Shown one piece after another: positions 1 through 8,073 of a stretch of 51,935 bases of DNA. The position numbers were made by a program, and so were the translations under genes. Source of the stretch: an uncultured SAR202 cluster bacterium (GTDB lineage Bacteria > Chloroflexota > Dehalococcoidia > Lucifugimonadales > Lucifugimonadaceae); the NCBI GenBank assembly GCA_902620405.1, contig CACNIC010000006.1, forward strand, positions 1 to 51,935, written 5' to 3'. Numbering within the stretch: position 1 is the first letter of the stretch; the number at the start of each line of letters is the position of its first letter. The notes under the pieces are model-generated. The model saw only the letters and a program-made list of their open reading frames with translations. It had not been told where the DNA came from and searched no databases.

Positions 1-400
1 CTTTATCTTTCATTGGTCGAGACGCATTTGAGATTGCAGTTTCACCAACTGTAAATCTCTTCATACCTCCACCAGTTCCAGATACTCCAACAGGAATTCT
101 TACATCAGGGTGTATTTTCATAAATTCTTCAGCAACTGCTTGAGTAATTGGGAACACAGTACTTGAACCATCAATTTCAATAGTTCCAGATAACTTCTCC
201 ATTTCAACAGATTTAGAATCCATTTTAGGAGCATCCGCTTCTTTATCAGCAGTCATTGAAGTACTAGTAGTTGTAGTTGTAGTTGTAGTTGTTTCAGGTT
301 CCTCTTCTTCAGTTGAACAAGCAAAAATAAGGCTTGCACTAAATAATGTTAAGAGAAATGAGAGAAACAACTTGTTTTGAGAAAAGTGTTTTGTTAACAT
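1..400 (-). CDS. pstS: PstS phosphate-binding lipoprotein, N-terminal part
   Basis: Partial gene, cut by the window edge; about 133 N-terminal codons are visible. It encodes the periplasmic phosphate-binding component of the Pst ABC transporter. Translation from the ATG at 400 gives a lipoprotein signal peptide ending in FAC, an acidic stretch, a run of nine threonines (PETTTT...STS) as a flexible linker, and then the PstS core beginning [20 protein letters not shown], with a later GTGGGMKRF motif. The start is supported by a GGAG Shine-Dalgarno sequence. It diverges from the secreted nucleotidase at 920, and the region between carries many TGTCA motifs. Identity as a PstS-type phosphate-binding protein is confident; the rest of the gene and of the operon lies outside the window. 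Confidence 0.85.
   Translation of the reverse strand, partial: MLTKHFSQNKLFLSFLLTLFSASLIFACSTEEEEPETTTTTTTTTSTSMTADKEADAPKMDSKSVEMEKLSGTIEIDGSSTVFPITQAVAEEFMKIHPDVRIPVGVSGTGGGMKRFTVGETAISNASRPMKDK
268..291. repeat. Hexamer microsatellite (TAGTTG)x4 inside pstS
   Basis: Four perfect tandem TAGTTG units. On the coding (minus) strand they encode part of the polythreonine linker between the lipidated cysteine and the binding domain. The unit is six bases, so copy-number change would alter linker length without a frameshift. Confidence 0.8.
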
Positions 401-427
401 TTTCGTTTACTCCAATAAATTGTTTTT

Positions 428-472
428 GGTGTATGATCCCAAATATTTTTTATAATATTTTTGTCATACACC
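428..472. repeat. Inverted repeat in the pstS leader
   Basis: GGTGTATGA at 428-436 is perfectly inverted as TCATACACC at 464-472, with a 27-base AT-rich spacer. It lies 28-72 bases upstream of the pstS start, so it could be an operator or a hairpin in the pstS leader RNA. The right arm contains part of a TGTCATA motif. Confidence 0.55.
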
Positions 473-752
473 GATAACAATGTCATAAGAGGTTTAGCTA
501 GTCAATTAGAAAAGATTAAATAAATGTTACGAAAGTGACATACCTCAAAATATCAAAATTATTTAAGTGATTTAGGAACTATTTTCAAGTGTTTAAATTT
601 TATTACAAATGTGTCAACAACGATTTAAAATTTAAAATCTGAAAAAAAAATTATAGTCTTAAAGTGCCAATTTGACTGTCATAATAACAATTTTGTTTAA
701 TAGATTTTGCGTTAGGTATTTGCAATTAAATAAGCTGTAAATGTCAATTTAG

Positions 753-783
753 TTTATTGGAGTAAACAAGAATGCGCCTGTAA
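753..783 (+). repeat. Second copy of the pstS ribosome-binding region plus a three-codon ORF
   Basis: TTTATTGGAGTAAAC at 753-767 is an exact 15-base copy, in inverted orientation, of the pstS ribosome-binding region at 405-419. In both places an ATG follows after four bases. Here the ATG opens only Met-Arg-Leu-stop (772-783). It could be a relic of a duplicated pstS start, a leader peptide, or chance sharing of a good Shine-Dalgarno context. arsC and the aldo/keto reductase also have GGAGTAAA before their ATG. Confidence 0.45.
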
Positions 784-829
784 ATATTTAACGCACAACA
801 ACCCACATGAAGACTAGAGTATATTGTCA

Positions 830-857
830 TTGACACTTAAAAGTATAAAAGTACGAT
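830..857 (+). promoter_or_regulatory. Candidate sigma-70 promoter for the secreted nucleotidase
   Basis: A perfect -35 hexamer TTGACA (830-835) is followed after 16 bases by TACGAT (852-857), which matches the -10 consensus at 4 of 6 positions. The -35 lies within the TGTCATTGACA near-palindrome, so a TGTCA-binding regulator would directly affect polymerase access. Predicted transcription would begin near 864 and leave a 55-base leader with an AAGGAG site at 907-912. Confidence 0.4.
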
Positions 858-919
858 TTCAATTGACATTTACATTTTAAGGCTATTTCTTGTTTGAGAA
901 CTAATTAAGGAGTTTTCAA

Positions 920-3900
920 ATGAATAATTTAAGATCTAAGTTTAAATTACCATTTTTTATTACCATTTTTTCGTTAATTGTTTTTTCTATTTCGTGTTCA
1001 TTAGAAGAAACTACTGATGATACTTCAGAAGTTGAAGAAGAAATTGTGATTGTTGAGGATCAAGGTCCTTTAAAAATGTATTTATTACATAATAATGATG
1101 GTGAATCAGAATTAATTGGAGATGATGAAGAAGGGTATTTTGGGATTGCAAGATTTGCAAATATTCTAAAAGAACAACGAGAAGAAGCATTTAATAATGA
1201 TTATTTTTCTATGCTTGTTTCTTCCGGCGACAATATTCTTGCTGGAGCTAATTTTAGTTCAAGAAAATCATTCGATAAAATGTTTGATGCCGTTGCTTTA
1301 AATTATTTAGATTATGATGCAATAGGACTAGGAAATCATGATTTTGATTTCGGGCCAGATATAACTGCTGACATAATTGAGCAGTCTGGAGATATAACAT
1401 TTTTAGCTGCCAACCTTGATTTTACTGGTGAGCCAAGATTAGCTTCACTAGAAAGCCAAGGAAGAATAGCTCCGGCTAAAGTTATTAACCTTGGTAATCA
1501 TCAAGTCGGAATAATTTCTGCTGTAACAAATGTTCTTCCAAGGATTTCAAGCCCTAGAAATGTTATTGTAAATACTGATGTAGCAGCCTCTATTCAATTC
1601 CAAATAGATGAAATGGAGAAAAAAGGAATTAATCACATAATTGTCCTTTCCCACATGCAATCTATAAATGAAGACATAGAAATTATTGATCAGCTAAGTG
1701 GGGTTGATGTGTATGTTGCAGGTGGGGGCAGTGAAATTTTAGCTAACAGCGGAGATGAATTAGCCCCTGGAGATGATGAGGATGTTTGGGGCACCTATCC
1801 TATGTATTATAAAGATTCAACTGGTAAGGATATTCCCCTAGTAACAACATCAGACGAATACAACTACCTAGGCAAATTAATAGTTCACTTCAATGAAGAT
1901 GGTGAAGTTGAAAAAATTGATGAAAAAAGTGGTCCAGTTGTAGTTAAAGGCGAGAAAGATAAACAGCTTGAAAGCGCTATCGAAGAACCTTTGAAAAAGT
2001 ATTTAGAAAATCTTGCAAACAATCAAATTGCAGTTTCTGAAGTTTCTTTGAATGCAGAAAAATCAACAATTAGAACCACAGAAACTGGACAAGGGAGACT
2101 TCAAGCCGACTCATTATTGTGGCAAGCTTCACAACTGGCCCATGTTTTTGGTGCACCTGCACCAGATGTAGGATTGCAAAATGGTGGAGGAATAAGAAAT
2201 AATAATATTATTCCGCCAGGCCCTATAACTGAGCAGATGACTTACGACATGTCTCCATTTACTAATTATGTTGTAATTATTCCTAATATTTCTGCAACAG
2301 TATTTAAGGAAGTACTTGAAAATGCTTACTCAAATATTGAAAATGTTGATGGAAGGTTTGCTCAGCTTTCTGGAGTCACTGTAGTAATTGATTCTGATGG
2401 GAAGGCTAGAGAACTTGACCCTGATGGCCATATTATTTCTGAAGGAAGTAGAGTTGTAGACGTAAAATTAAAAGATGGCACATGGCTTGTTAGAAATGGT
2501 GTTGTTTTGGAAAACGCTCCCAATATTAACGTTGCCACAATTGATTTTTTGGCAAATGGTGGAGATGATTATCCTTGGGAAGGAAGAGAATACATTAAAT
2601 TAGGCGTGAGTTATCAAGAAGCGCTATTTAACTACATTACAGATGGGTTAAATAACTTAATCGATTCTAATAAGTATGGAAATACAATTCAAAACGTAAT
2701 TTTAGATGATTTAGATTACTTTGCATCTACAAAATTAAATGTTGACATTAAGCACATTTCTACATTTGAAACAGGTGTTTACGATGAAAGTGCAGCAGAA
2801 ATTGTTGCATATGACAAAATAACTAGCAGGCTTTTTTCTATTAATGCGATGGATGGTTCATGTGATGTGTATGATATGTCAAAACCATCAAAATTAGTTT
2901 TGGAAAACCAAATAAGTTACTCATACCTCGGCATGGAAATAAACAGTGTTGATGTTCATAATGGAATTATGGCCTTAGCGATACAAGCTGAAGATGAAAC
3001 AAAGGATGGCATGGTTGCTTTTTACGATACTTCAACGCTGAGTGAATTAAATACTGTAAAAGTTGGTGCGTTGCCTGATGCAGTAAAATTTAGCCCAGAC
3101 GGAAACTTTGTAGTTGTATCAAACGAAGGTCAACCCAATGATGATTACAGTGTTGATCCTGTTGGGTCAATAAGTGTAATAAACATGAAAGGTGGAGTAA
3201 AAGCTGCACACTTAAATACTACAACATTGGTGCCAAATGAAGTAGAAGAGGGAGTAAGAATTTTTGGAAAGGGTGCGAACATTTCTGAAGATTTAGAACC
3301 TGAATATGCAACCATAAGCCCTGACAGCAAAACAGCTTATGTTGTAGCACAAGAAAATAATGCAATGATAGTTGTTGACTTAGAAACTGCAACAATAACA
3401 AACGTATATTCTCTTGGTTATAAAGATCATTTGCTTCCAGGAAATGGTTTTGACGCTAGTAATAAAGATGGAAAAATCTTTATTACTAACTGGCCCACAC
3501 ACGGTGCTTATCAACCAGATATGCTTTCTTCTTTCGAAGTAAATGGGAATACCTTTATTGTGTCAGCTAACGAAGGAGATGCTAGAGACTATGATGGGTA
3601 CAGTGAAGAGGTTCGGGTAGCAGATTTAAAACTTGACCCTGAACACTACCCTATGGCTAGCATTCTTCAACTTGAAGAAAATTTAGGTAGGCTAAAAACA
3701 ACAACTGCTACTGGAGATCATGATGGTGATGGTGACATAGACCAGATAATGAGTTATGGTGCTAGATCATTTTCAATATGGGGTTCTTCAGGAAATCTTA
3801 TTTTTGATTCAGGTAGCGCTTTAGAGAGGATGACTGCATGGGTTTACCGAAATGGATTTAATAATGACGAAGGTGAATTTGACGGAAGAAGTGATGATAA

Positions 3901-4159
3901 AGGGCCAGAACCAGAAGCTGCAACAATAGGCCATAAGGATGGAAGAATTTACGCTTTTATCGGCTTGGAAAGAACGGGTGGATTCGTGATCTATGATGTT
4001 ACTAATCCGGTTTCTCCTGACTTTATTGATTACATTTACACTAAGGGGGATATTGGCCCAGAAGGTATAGAATTTATTCCTGAAGATGCTTATGGAAATT
4101 CTTTAATTGTTGTCGGTAATGAAGTTAGTGGATCAATATCTGTGTACAGAATGAGATAA
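920..4159 (+). CDS. Secreted 5'-nucleotidase/metallophosphoesterase lipoprotein with C-terminal beta-propeller-like region
   Basis: 1079 aa lipoprotein with lipobox SIS-C26. Residues about 51-330 form a UshA-type metallophosphoesterase domain (HNNDGES 57-63, SGDN 102-105, GNHDFDFG 138-145, SHMQ 244-247). About 365-600 form the 5'-nucleotidase C-terminal domain (QNGGGIRN; FLANGGDDYPW). About 620-1079 are repeat-rich and resemble the choice-of-anchor I/propeller-type region, ending in VVGNEVSGSISVYRM. The expected second histidine of the ND-x-H motif is Glu (DGE), and the usual GHSH near 268-272 is GGGSE, a variant I associate with a distinct subfamily. Probable role: scavenging phosphate from extracellular organic phosphate, consistent with its divergence from pstS. 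An AAGGAG site precedes the ATG. Substrate is not determinable here. Confidence 0.8.
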   Translation: MNNLRSKFKLPFFITIFSLIVFSISCSLEETTDDTSEVEEEIVIVEDQGPLKMYLLHNNDGESELIGDDEEGYFGIARFANILKEQREEAFNNDYFSMLVSSGDNILAGANFSSRKSFDKMFDAVALNYLDYDAIGLGNHDFDFGPDITADIIEQSGDITFLAANLDFTGEPRLASLESQGRIAPAKVINLGNHQVGIISAVTNVLPRISSPRNVIVNTDVAASIQFQIDEMEKKGINHIIVLSHMQSINEDIEIIDQLSGVDVYVAGGGSEILANSGDELAPGDDEDVWGTYPMYYKDSTGKDIPLVTTSDEYNYLGKLIVHFNEDGEVEKIDEKSGPVVVKGEKDKQLESAIEEPLKKYLENLANNQIAVSEVSLNAEKSTIRTTETGQGRLQADSLLWQASQLAHVFGAPAPDVGLQNGGGIRNNNIIPPGPITEQMTYDMSPFTNYVVIIPNISATVFKEVLENAYSNIENVDGRFAQLSGVTVVIDSDGKARELDPDGHIISEGSRVVDVKLKDGTWLVRNGVVLENAPNINVATIDFLANGGDDYPWEGREYIKLGVSYQEALFNYITDGLNNLIDSNKYGNTIQNVILDDLDYFASTKLNVDIKHISTFETGVYDESAAEIVAYDKITSRLFSINAMDGSCDVYDMSKPSKLVLENQISYSYLGMEINSVDVHNGIMALAIQAEDETKDGMVAFYDTSTLSELNTVKVGALPDAVKFSPDGNFVVVSNEGQPNDDYSVDPVGSISVINMKGGVKAAHLNTTTLVPNEVEEGVRIFGKGANISEDLEPEYATISPDSKTAYVVAQENNAMIVVDLETATITNVYSLGYKDHLLPGNGFDASNKDGKIFITNWPTHGAYQPDMLSSFEVNGNTFIVSANEGDARDYDGYSEEVRVADLKLDPEHYPMASILQLEENLGRLKTTTATGDHDGDGDIDQIMSYGARSFSIWGSSGNLIFDSGSALERMTAWVYRNGFNNDEGEFDGRSDDKGPEPEAATIGHKDGRIYAFIGLERTGGFVIYDVTNPVSPDFIDYIYTKGDIGPEGIEFIPEDAYGNSLIVVGNEVSGSISVYRMR

Positions 4160-4187
4160 GTAAATTTAAATTAAATCATCGACTCGT

Positions 4188-4223
4188 AAATACTCGTCTC
4201 TTATGGTATCGAGACGAGTATTT
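4188..4223 (+). terminator. Strong intrinsic terminator between convergent genes
   Basis: AAATACTCGTCTC (4188-4200) and GAGACGAGTATTT (4211-4223) form a perfect 13-bp stem with a 10-base loop. The stem ends are A/T-rich, so it can act in both directions and serve the nucleotidase gene and the convergent gene ending at 4243. It is the clearest terminator in the window; most other convergent junctions have none. Confidence 0.85.
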
Positions 4224-4242
4224 ATTTTGTGTTTACAAAATT

Positions 4243-5166
4243 TCAAATAATTAAAGGTGGATTATTTTTAATAATATTCATAATTATAGAGTCCATACTT
4301 AAATTACTTATTTTGCTATTATCTTTTGGAGTTTTTCTTCTACTTAAATCAGAAATAGAAACTGGCATTGGAAGTCTCTTAGAAAATTCAACTAGCCATA
4401 TAAAAGGGTCATTTAAAGATTCAAAACTATAATAACTACCATAGTCCCAAACATACTTATCTATTGCAGCCTTAATCCTTCTAACATGGATTCTTGACGC
4501 TGAGCCATAAGCTTTTTCAGATACTATTAGACTTTGCTTAATATCTTCACCGCAATTTTTCCAAATTCCATTTGCCAATCTTCTTTTTGAATTCCAAAGA
4601 TTTTCATCCAATGTCTTTTCTTCTATATTAATAAATTTATTTTCAATAAATGGAGAATATTTAATAATTGTTTCTCTTAAATTGATGCAATCTTTTTCAA
4701 ATTCTCCTAATGAAATCCATTTGCCCAATACTGGCAATCCAGCAATTAAATCGCTCCAATCTACTTGCAAAATATCATTTGGAAAAGAAATACCATTTAA
4801 AGCTGTTATAGAATTAATTTTAATTTTAATTTTATTTTTAATATACCAAATAACCCACAAATTATTTCTTTTTTTTGCTCTCTCTATTAAATCTAAGACT
4901 TTGAAAGTCTCAGCTTCATCTAACTTAAATTCATACACAAGTGAATTAAAATTCCAATCATCTGGCCAAATCACTTCTGGAGTTAATTTAATCATACTAT
5001 TATCTATAAGACCTTGAATTTTTGCTGATTTTATTTTTCTCTGCAATGACCTCAAACTCATATTCATCATGTCAGCAATTTGCGAGTTCGAATAATTGCT
5101 AGGAGAAGATTTTAGGTTCTTATATTCTGATATAAAAGAATTTAAATCAGATATTTTATTGCTCAT
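4243..5166 (-). CDS. Unrecognised HTH-containing protein coupled to arsC
   Basis: 307 aa, no family recognised over most of its length. Residues about 25-55 (SQIADMMNMSLRSLQRKIKS) read as a helix-turn-helix of the kind in which a second helix gives template-like recognition; this suggests DNA binding. The remaining 250 residues are basic and aromatic, with few acidic patches, no membrane segment and no clear ligand-binding fold visible to me. The start codon lies within the end of arsC (11-base overlap), so the two are probably translated together. By position it could be an arsenate- or phosphate-responsive regulator, but no As-binding cysteine cluster of the ArsR type is present. Function unknown. 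Confidence 0.6.
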   Translation of the reverse strand: MSNKISDLNSFISEYKNLKSSPSNYSNSQIADMMNMSLRSLQRKIKSAKIQGLIDNSMIKLTPEVIWPDDWNFNSLVYEFKLDEAETFKVLDLIERAKKRNNLWVIWYIKNKIKIKINSITALNGISFPNDILQVDWSDLIAGLPVLGKWISLGEFEKDCINLRETIIKYSPFIENKFINIEEKTLDENLWNSKRRLANGIWKNCGEDIKQSLIVSEKAYGSASRIHVRRIKAAIDKYVWDYGSYYSFESLNDPFIWLVEFSKRLPMPVSISDLSRRKTPKDNSKISNLSMDSIIMNIIKNNPPLII

Positions 5167-5563
5167 CTGGATTTAAATTTTTTATGACATTTAATACATT
5201 TTTTTCTACTTGATCTCTTATAATCTTTACATCATCATAAGATTTGTCATTAGGATCATCTAGGTTCCAGTCTTCAATTCCTTGTGGCAAAACTGGGCAC
5301 TTACTTTTATCTACACTGCACCCCATTGTAATAACTTTAGTATCAGACTGGATCATGTCATAAGTTAGTAATTTTGGTATGCTTTTTGATATATCTATGC
5401 CCTTTTCTTTCATTGCCTCAATTACATTTAAGTTGATATGAGAAGTTGGTTCTGTGCCAGCTGAATTTGCAAAATGTTTTGATTTGCCAATTTTATTGTT
5501 GAAAAAAGCTTCAGCCATTTGGCTTCGTCCAGAGTTATGTACACATACAAATAAGAAATTCAT
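5156..5563 (-). CDS. arsC: Arsenate reductase, thioredoxin-coupled LMW-phosphatase type
   Basis: 135 aa, the usual length for the family. The P-loop CVHNSGRSQMAEAF places the nucleophile at Cys7 and the phosphate-binding Arg at 13. Cys82 (MGCSVD) and Cys89 (KCPVLPQ) are the redox relay pair typical of thioredoxin-linked ArsC, and DDP at about 102-104 supplies the catalytic acid. It reduces arsenate to arsenite in the cytoplasm. No arsB/acr3 efflux gene is next to it; the only partner is the overlapping HTH gene. A GGAG site lies upstream of the ATG. Detoxifying arsenate, a phosphate mimic, fits the surrounding phosphate genes. Confidence 0.9.
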   Translation of the reverse strand: MNFLFVCVHNSGRSQMAEAFFNNKIGKSKHFANSAGTEPTSHINLNVIEAMKEKGIDISKSIPKLLTYDMIQSDTKVITMGCSVDKSKCPVLPQGIEDWNLDDPNDKSYDDVKIIRDQVEKNVLNVIKNLNPDEQ

Positions 5564-5707
5564 TTTTACTCCATTTTTTTTTCAACATAACAAAAAATAG
5601 TTAACGAAATATTAAGAAAATGACATAAGTTAAATTATTTATTGAAAAAATAAAAAAAGTAATAATTTAGTATTGATATTTTTATCTTTTTCCTTAAATG
5701 TAAATTT

Positions 5708-6493
5708 ATGAGTTCAAAAAAAATAAATGTAAAATCAGTTTTTTTAAGCGATCTTCATTTAGGGACCCCTGGTTCAAAAGCCTTAGCAATAGATGGTTTT
5801 TTAAAAAATATTAAAGCTGAAAATATTTTCTTAGTTGGGGACATAATCGATGGTTGGCAAATGGCAAAAAATCCTTATTGGCCCCAAAGTCATACTGATG
5901 TAGTTAGAAGGATTCTTTCTAAAGCAAGAAAAGGTACAAACATTTATTATGCAATTGGAAATCACGATGAAATGCTAAGAAAATGGCTTTTCTTTAAATT
6001 AAAATTTGGAAATATAGAAATTAAAGATAGGTTTGAGTATAAAGCTCTCGATGGAAAAAAATACTTGATTTTGCACGGTGATTATTTTGATGGCATTCAT
6101 AGCGGCTTTCCGTTTATTGCTCACGTTGGCGATTTTGCATACCATTTTATGATTAATTTTAACAAATTCTTTAATAAAGTAAGAATGAGGATGGGTCTTG
6201 AATATTGGAGTTTAAGTAAATTTTTAAAGCAAAAAGTAAAAAAGGCTGTTGATGCACTAATGAAAATTGAAAAGTTAGTAGTTAATTATTGTAAATCAAA
6301 TGGTTTTGATGGAGCAATATTAGGTCATACCCACATCCCTGATATGAAAGAAATTGACGGTATTAAGTATATGAATTCTGGTGATTGGGTAGAAGAGTGC
6401 ACTTCACTATTAGAGCACCATGATGGATCTTGGGAACTTTACAGGTACGACAATAAACATTGGTTTGATCAAGTTAAAGATGAAAAAAGTTAA
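5708..6493 (+). CDS. LpxH-like metallophosphoesterase
   Basis: 261 aa calcineurin-type phosphoesterase of the UDP-2,3-diacylglucosamine diphosphatase (COG2908) family. Metal ligands are visible: D15 and H17 (SDLHLG), D45 (GDIID), N85-H86-D87 (GNHDE), H123 (LHGDYFDG), H207 and H209 (GHTHIP). Members cleave pyrophosphate bonds of lipid-linked sugar nucleotides; if this organism lacks lipid A, the substrate would be another pyrophosphate. It heads an operon with polyphosphate kinase 2 and a Nudix hydrolase, its end overlapping the next start by 14 bases. No convincing Shine-Dalgarno sequence is present, so a short or absent leader is likely. One TGACA motif lies upstream at 5621. Confidence 0.8.
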   Translation: MSSKKINVKSVFLSDLHLGTPGSKALAIDGFLKNIKAENIFLVGDIIDGWQMAKNPYWPQSHTDVVRRILSKARKGTNIYYAIGNHDEMLRKWLFFKLKFGNIEIKDRFEYKALDGKKYLILHGDYFDGIHSGFPFIAHVGDFAYHFMINFNKFFNKVRMRMGLEYWSLSKFLKQKVKKAVDALMKIEKLVVNYCKSNGFDGAILGHTHIPDMKEIDGIKYMNSGDWVEECTSLLEHHDGSWELYRYDNKHWFDQVKDEKS

Positions 6494-7346
6494 ACCCATA
6501 TATTATTCAATACCTGAATACAATAATGCTGATACTTCCTACTACTATGAAGAAAAGAGAAGATTACAAGTAACTTTACTAAAAGTTCAAGAGTGGGTAA
6601 AAAAAAATAATAAAAGATTAGCTATTGTTTTTGAAGGAAGAGATGCTGCTGGAAAGGGAACCGTAATAAGAAGAATAACTCAAAACTTAAACACTAAGGG
6701 ATTTAAAATTTTTGAGTTAGGGGTTCCTAATAAATCTCAACAAAATAGATGGTTTGATACGCATTTAAAAGCAATGCCAAATAAGGGAGAGATAGTTCTT
6801 TTTGATAGGTCCTGGTACTCAAGGGCAATAATTCAGCCAGCTATGGGATTTTGTTCTATGGAGCAATATGCTTACTTTATGAAAAAAGTAAATGATTGGG
6901 AAGGAAATCTTTCAAAGGGTAAAAAAGGAATTATTTTTATAAAAATTTACTTGTCGGTAAATCGAGAAAATCAAAGACTAAGATTAAATCTGAGAAGATC
7001 AAGTGAGCTTAAATATTGGAAACTTTCCAAAAATGATTTGGAAGCTTTATCAAGTTGGCATACTTTTTCATTTTTTAAGCAAGAAATGTTTGAAAAAACT
7101 TCAACTAAAAAAAATACGTGGCACATCATAAATTCTGACAATAAGTTTTCGGCTACATTAAATTCTATGCAACTAATCGTTTCACATCTTTCAAAAAAAT
7201 CTGAAATAAATCACATAATTTGTGACCCTGATTTACCAGAAATTGACAACAAGGGAAAATATACAATTAAAATTGATGAAGTCATTTTTGATAATTTAAA
7301 TAGAGATCAATATGAATTACTTTACAGGATCAAGTCAAATGAATAA
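6480..7346 (+). CDS. ppk2: Polyphosphate kinase 2 family protein
   Basis: 288 aa from the ATG at 6480; the frame is open to an ATG at 6420, but the shorter form fits the family and gives the usual coupled overlap with the preceding stop. The PPK2 core has the Walker A motif GRDAAGKGT (53-61) and the Walker B/lid sequence LFDRSWYSRA (107-116), followed by the family's ENQRLRLNLRR region. PPK2 enzymes transfer phosphate between polyphosphate and nucleoside mono- or diphosphates in the cytoplasm. Which nucleotide is used cannot be read from the sequence. Neighbours handle pyrophosphate and nucleotides, so the operon looks like polyphosphate and nucleotide metabolism. Confidence 0.88.
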   Translation: MKKVKPIYYSIPEYNNADTSYYYEEKRRLQVTLLKVQEWVKKNNKRLAIVFEGRDAAGKGTVIRRITQNLNTKGFKIFELGVPNKSQQNRWFDTHLKAMPNKGEIVLFDRSWYSRAIIQPAMGFCSMEQYAYFMKKVNDWEGNLSKGKKGIIFIKIYLSVNRENQRLRLNLRRSSELKYWKLSKNDLEALSSWHTFSFFKQEMFEKTSTKKNTWHIINSDNKFSATLNSMQLIVSHLSKKSEINHIICDPDLPEIDNKGKYTIKIDEVIFDNLNRDQYELLYRIKSNE

Positions 7347-7785
7347 AAAAATATCAGCAGGTGGAATTGTTTCATGCCAAAATAAAATTTTATTTATTCG
7401 TAAAAAAGGAAAATGGGACTTCCCAAAAGGCAAACTTGAAAATTTTGATACTTTAAAAAAAGCTGCTGTAAGAGAAATTTCTGAAGAAACTGGTTTAAAT
7501 AAAGAAAAGTTAAAAATTATAAGTAAGTTAGCAGTAACAAATTCAGACAAATTTTTTAGGAAATTTAAAAAAGAAATTGTATGGTTCGAAGTTCGATATG
7601 ACGGAGAATTACATGACAAACTTATGCCAGATTTTAATGAAGGTATTGATAAATGCATGTGGCTAAATATAAATTCAAAAAAAATTCTAGATTTTAATTT
7701 TAAAAAAAGAGTATTTGAATTGTTAATGATTAAAAACAATCATAAAAATGTAATTAAAACAGATTTACAAGAAAGTTTTTTCTAA
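7339..7785 (+). CDS. Nudix hydrolase
   Basis: 148 aa from the ATG at 7339, chosen over 7312 because an AGGA site lies at 7326-7329 and the overlap with the ppk2 stop is then only 8 bases. The Nudix box spans residues 31-53 (GKLENFD...REISEETGL) and fits GX5EX7REUXEEXGU except that the first Glu is Asp37. The sequence WDFPKGK before the box resembles enzymes acting on dinucleoside polyphosphates or diphosphoinositol-type substrates, but the substrate is not assignable. Third gene of the phosphoesterase-ppk2 operon. Its stop overlaps the stop of the convergent small gene by 4 bases. Confidence 0.85.
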   Translation: MNKKISAGGIVSCQNKILFIRKKGKWDFPKGKLENFDTLKKAAVREISEETGLNKEKLKIISKLAVTNSDKFFRKFKKEIVWFEVRYDGELHDKLMPDFNEGIDKCMWLNINSKKILDFNFKKRVFELLMIKNNHKNVIKTDLQESFF

Positions 7786-7991
7786 ATCCCTACTAAAGCA
7801 TACGGACTGCCATCATCAGATTTAAATACAAAACTTTGGAAATTTCCTTCGAGTTTAATTTTAGAAATATCTTTTATTATTACATTATGGTGACTTTTGC
7901 CATGATCGATATACTCTTTCCAGTCAACTTCTTCAAGATGCTTAAAATCATCACATAATAGGCAGTAAATTTTTTTAATTTTATAATTCAT
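7782..7991 (-). CDS. Small putative zinc-binding protein
   Basis: 69 aa, not recognised. A CxxC pair at residues 10-13 (YCLLCDDF) is followed about 16 residues later by a His-rich segment (YIDHGKSHHN), so a small Cys2-His2 zinc site is plausible. The C-terminal half looks like a short beta-rich segment ending SPYALVGI. The gene is convergent to the Nudix gene with a 4-base stop overlap. Coding potential is supported mainly by the clean fit between neighbours and the paired Cys/His; treat as probable. Confidence 0.5.
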   Translation of the reverse strand: MNYKIKKIYCLLCDDFKHLEEVDWKEYIDHGKSHHNVIIKDISKIKLEGNFQSFVFKSDDGSPYALVGI

Positions 7992-8073
7992 AATTAACTT
8001 TTTATTTTAATAAATATAGTTTTCTTAAAATATGATTTTGGACTTAAAATTTATCGATTTTACTAATAACTTT

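Larger units (their letters stand above)
736..874. repeat. 14-bp inverted repeat flanking a 111-bp segment upstream of the nucleotidase
   Basis: TGTAAATGTCAATT at 736-749 recurs as its exact reverse complement AATTGACATTTACA at 861-874. Each arm carries a TGTCA motif. The right arm is 45 bases before the start codon at 920, and a TTGACA hexamer lies within it at 863-868. The arms are too far apart for a simple terminator; paired operator sites are more likely. Confidence 0.55.
401..919. promoter_or_regulatory. 519-bp divergent intergenic region with a TGTCA cluster
   Basis: Non-coding region between pstS (minus) and the nucleotidase (plus). TGTCA or its complement TGACA begins at 462, 481, 536, 612, 677, 742, 825, 831 and 864. 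That is nine pentamers in about 400 bases, where roughly one is expected at this base composition. Several extend to TGTCATA, which resembles the CTGTCAT half-site of enterobacterial Pho boxes. Two motifs at 825-835 form the near-palindrome TGTCATTGACA. I infer a phosphate-response control region for both flanking genes. Spacing is not the regular 11-bp phase of E. coli PhoB sites, so the regulator may differ. Confidence 0.5.

Noticed and set aside
268-291. Tandem TAGTTG units as a possible CRISPR or phase-variable array
   Set aside because: Units are six bases with no spacers and lie in frame inside a polythreonine linker; length change would not switch expression.
3145-3401. Open frames on the minus strand inside the nucleotidase gene
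   Set aside because: They lie opposite a gene with strong domain matches and show no own motifs or start signals; similar antisense frames in other genes (12761-13030, 47548-47904, 29003-29344) were dismissed for the same reason.
6420-6479. Upstream ATG extension of the polyphosphate kinase
   Set aside because: The extra 20 residues overlap the preceding gene by 74 bases and are unlike the family; the ATG at 6480 gives the normal coupled start.
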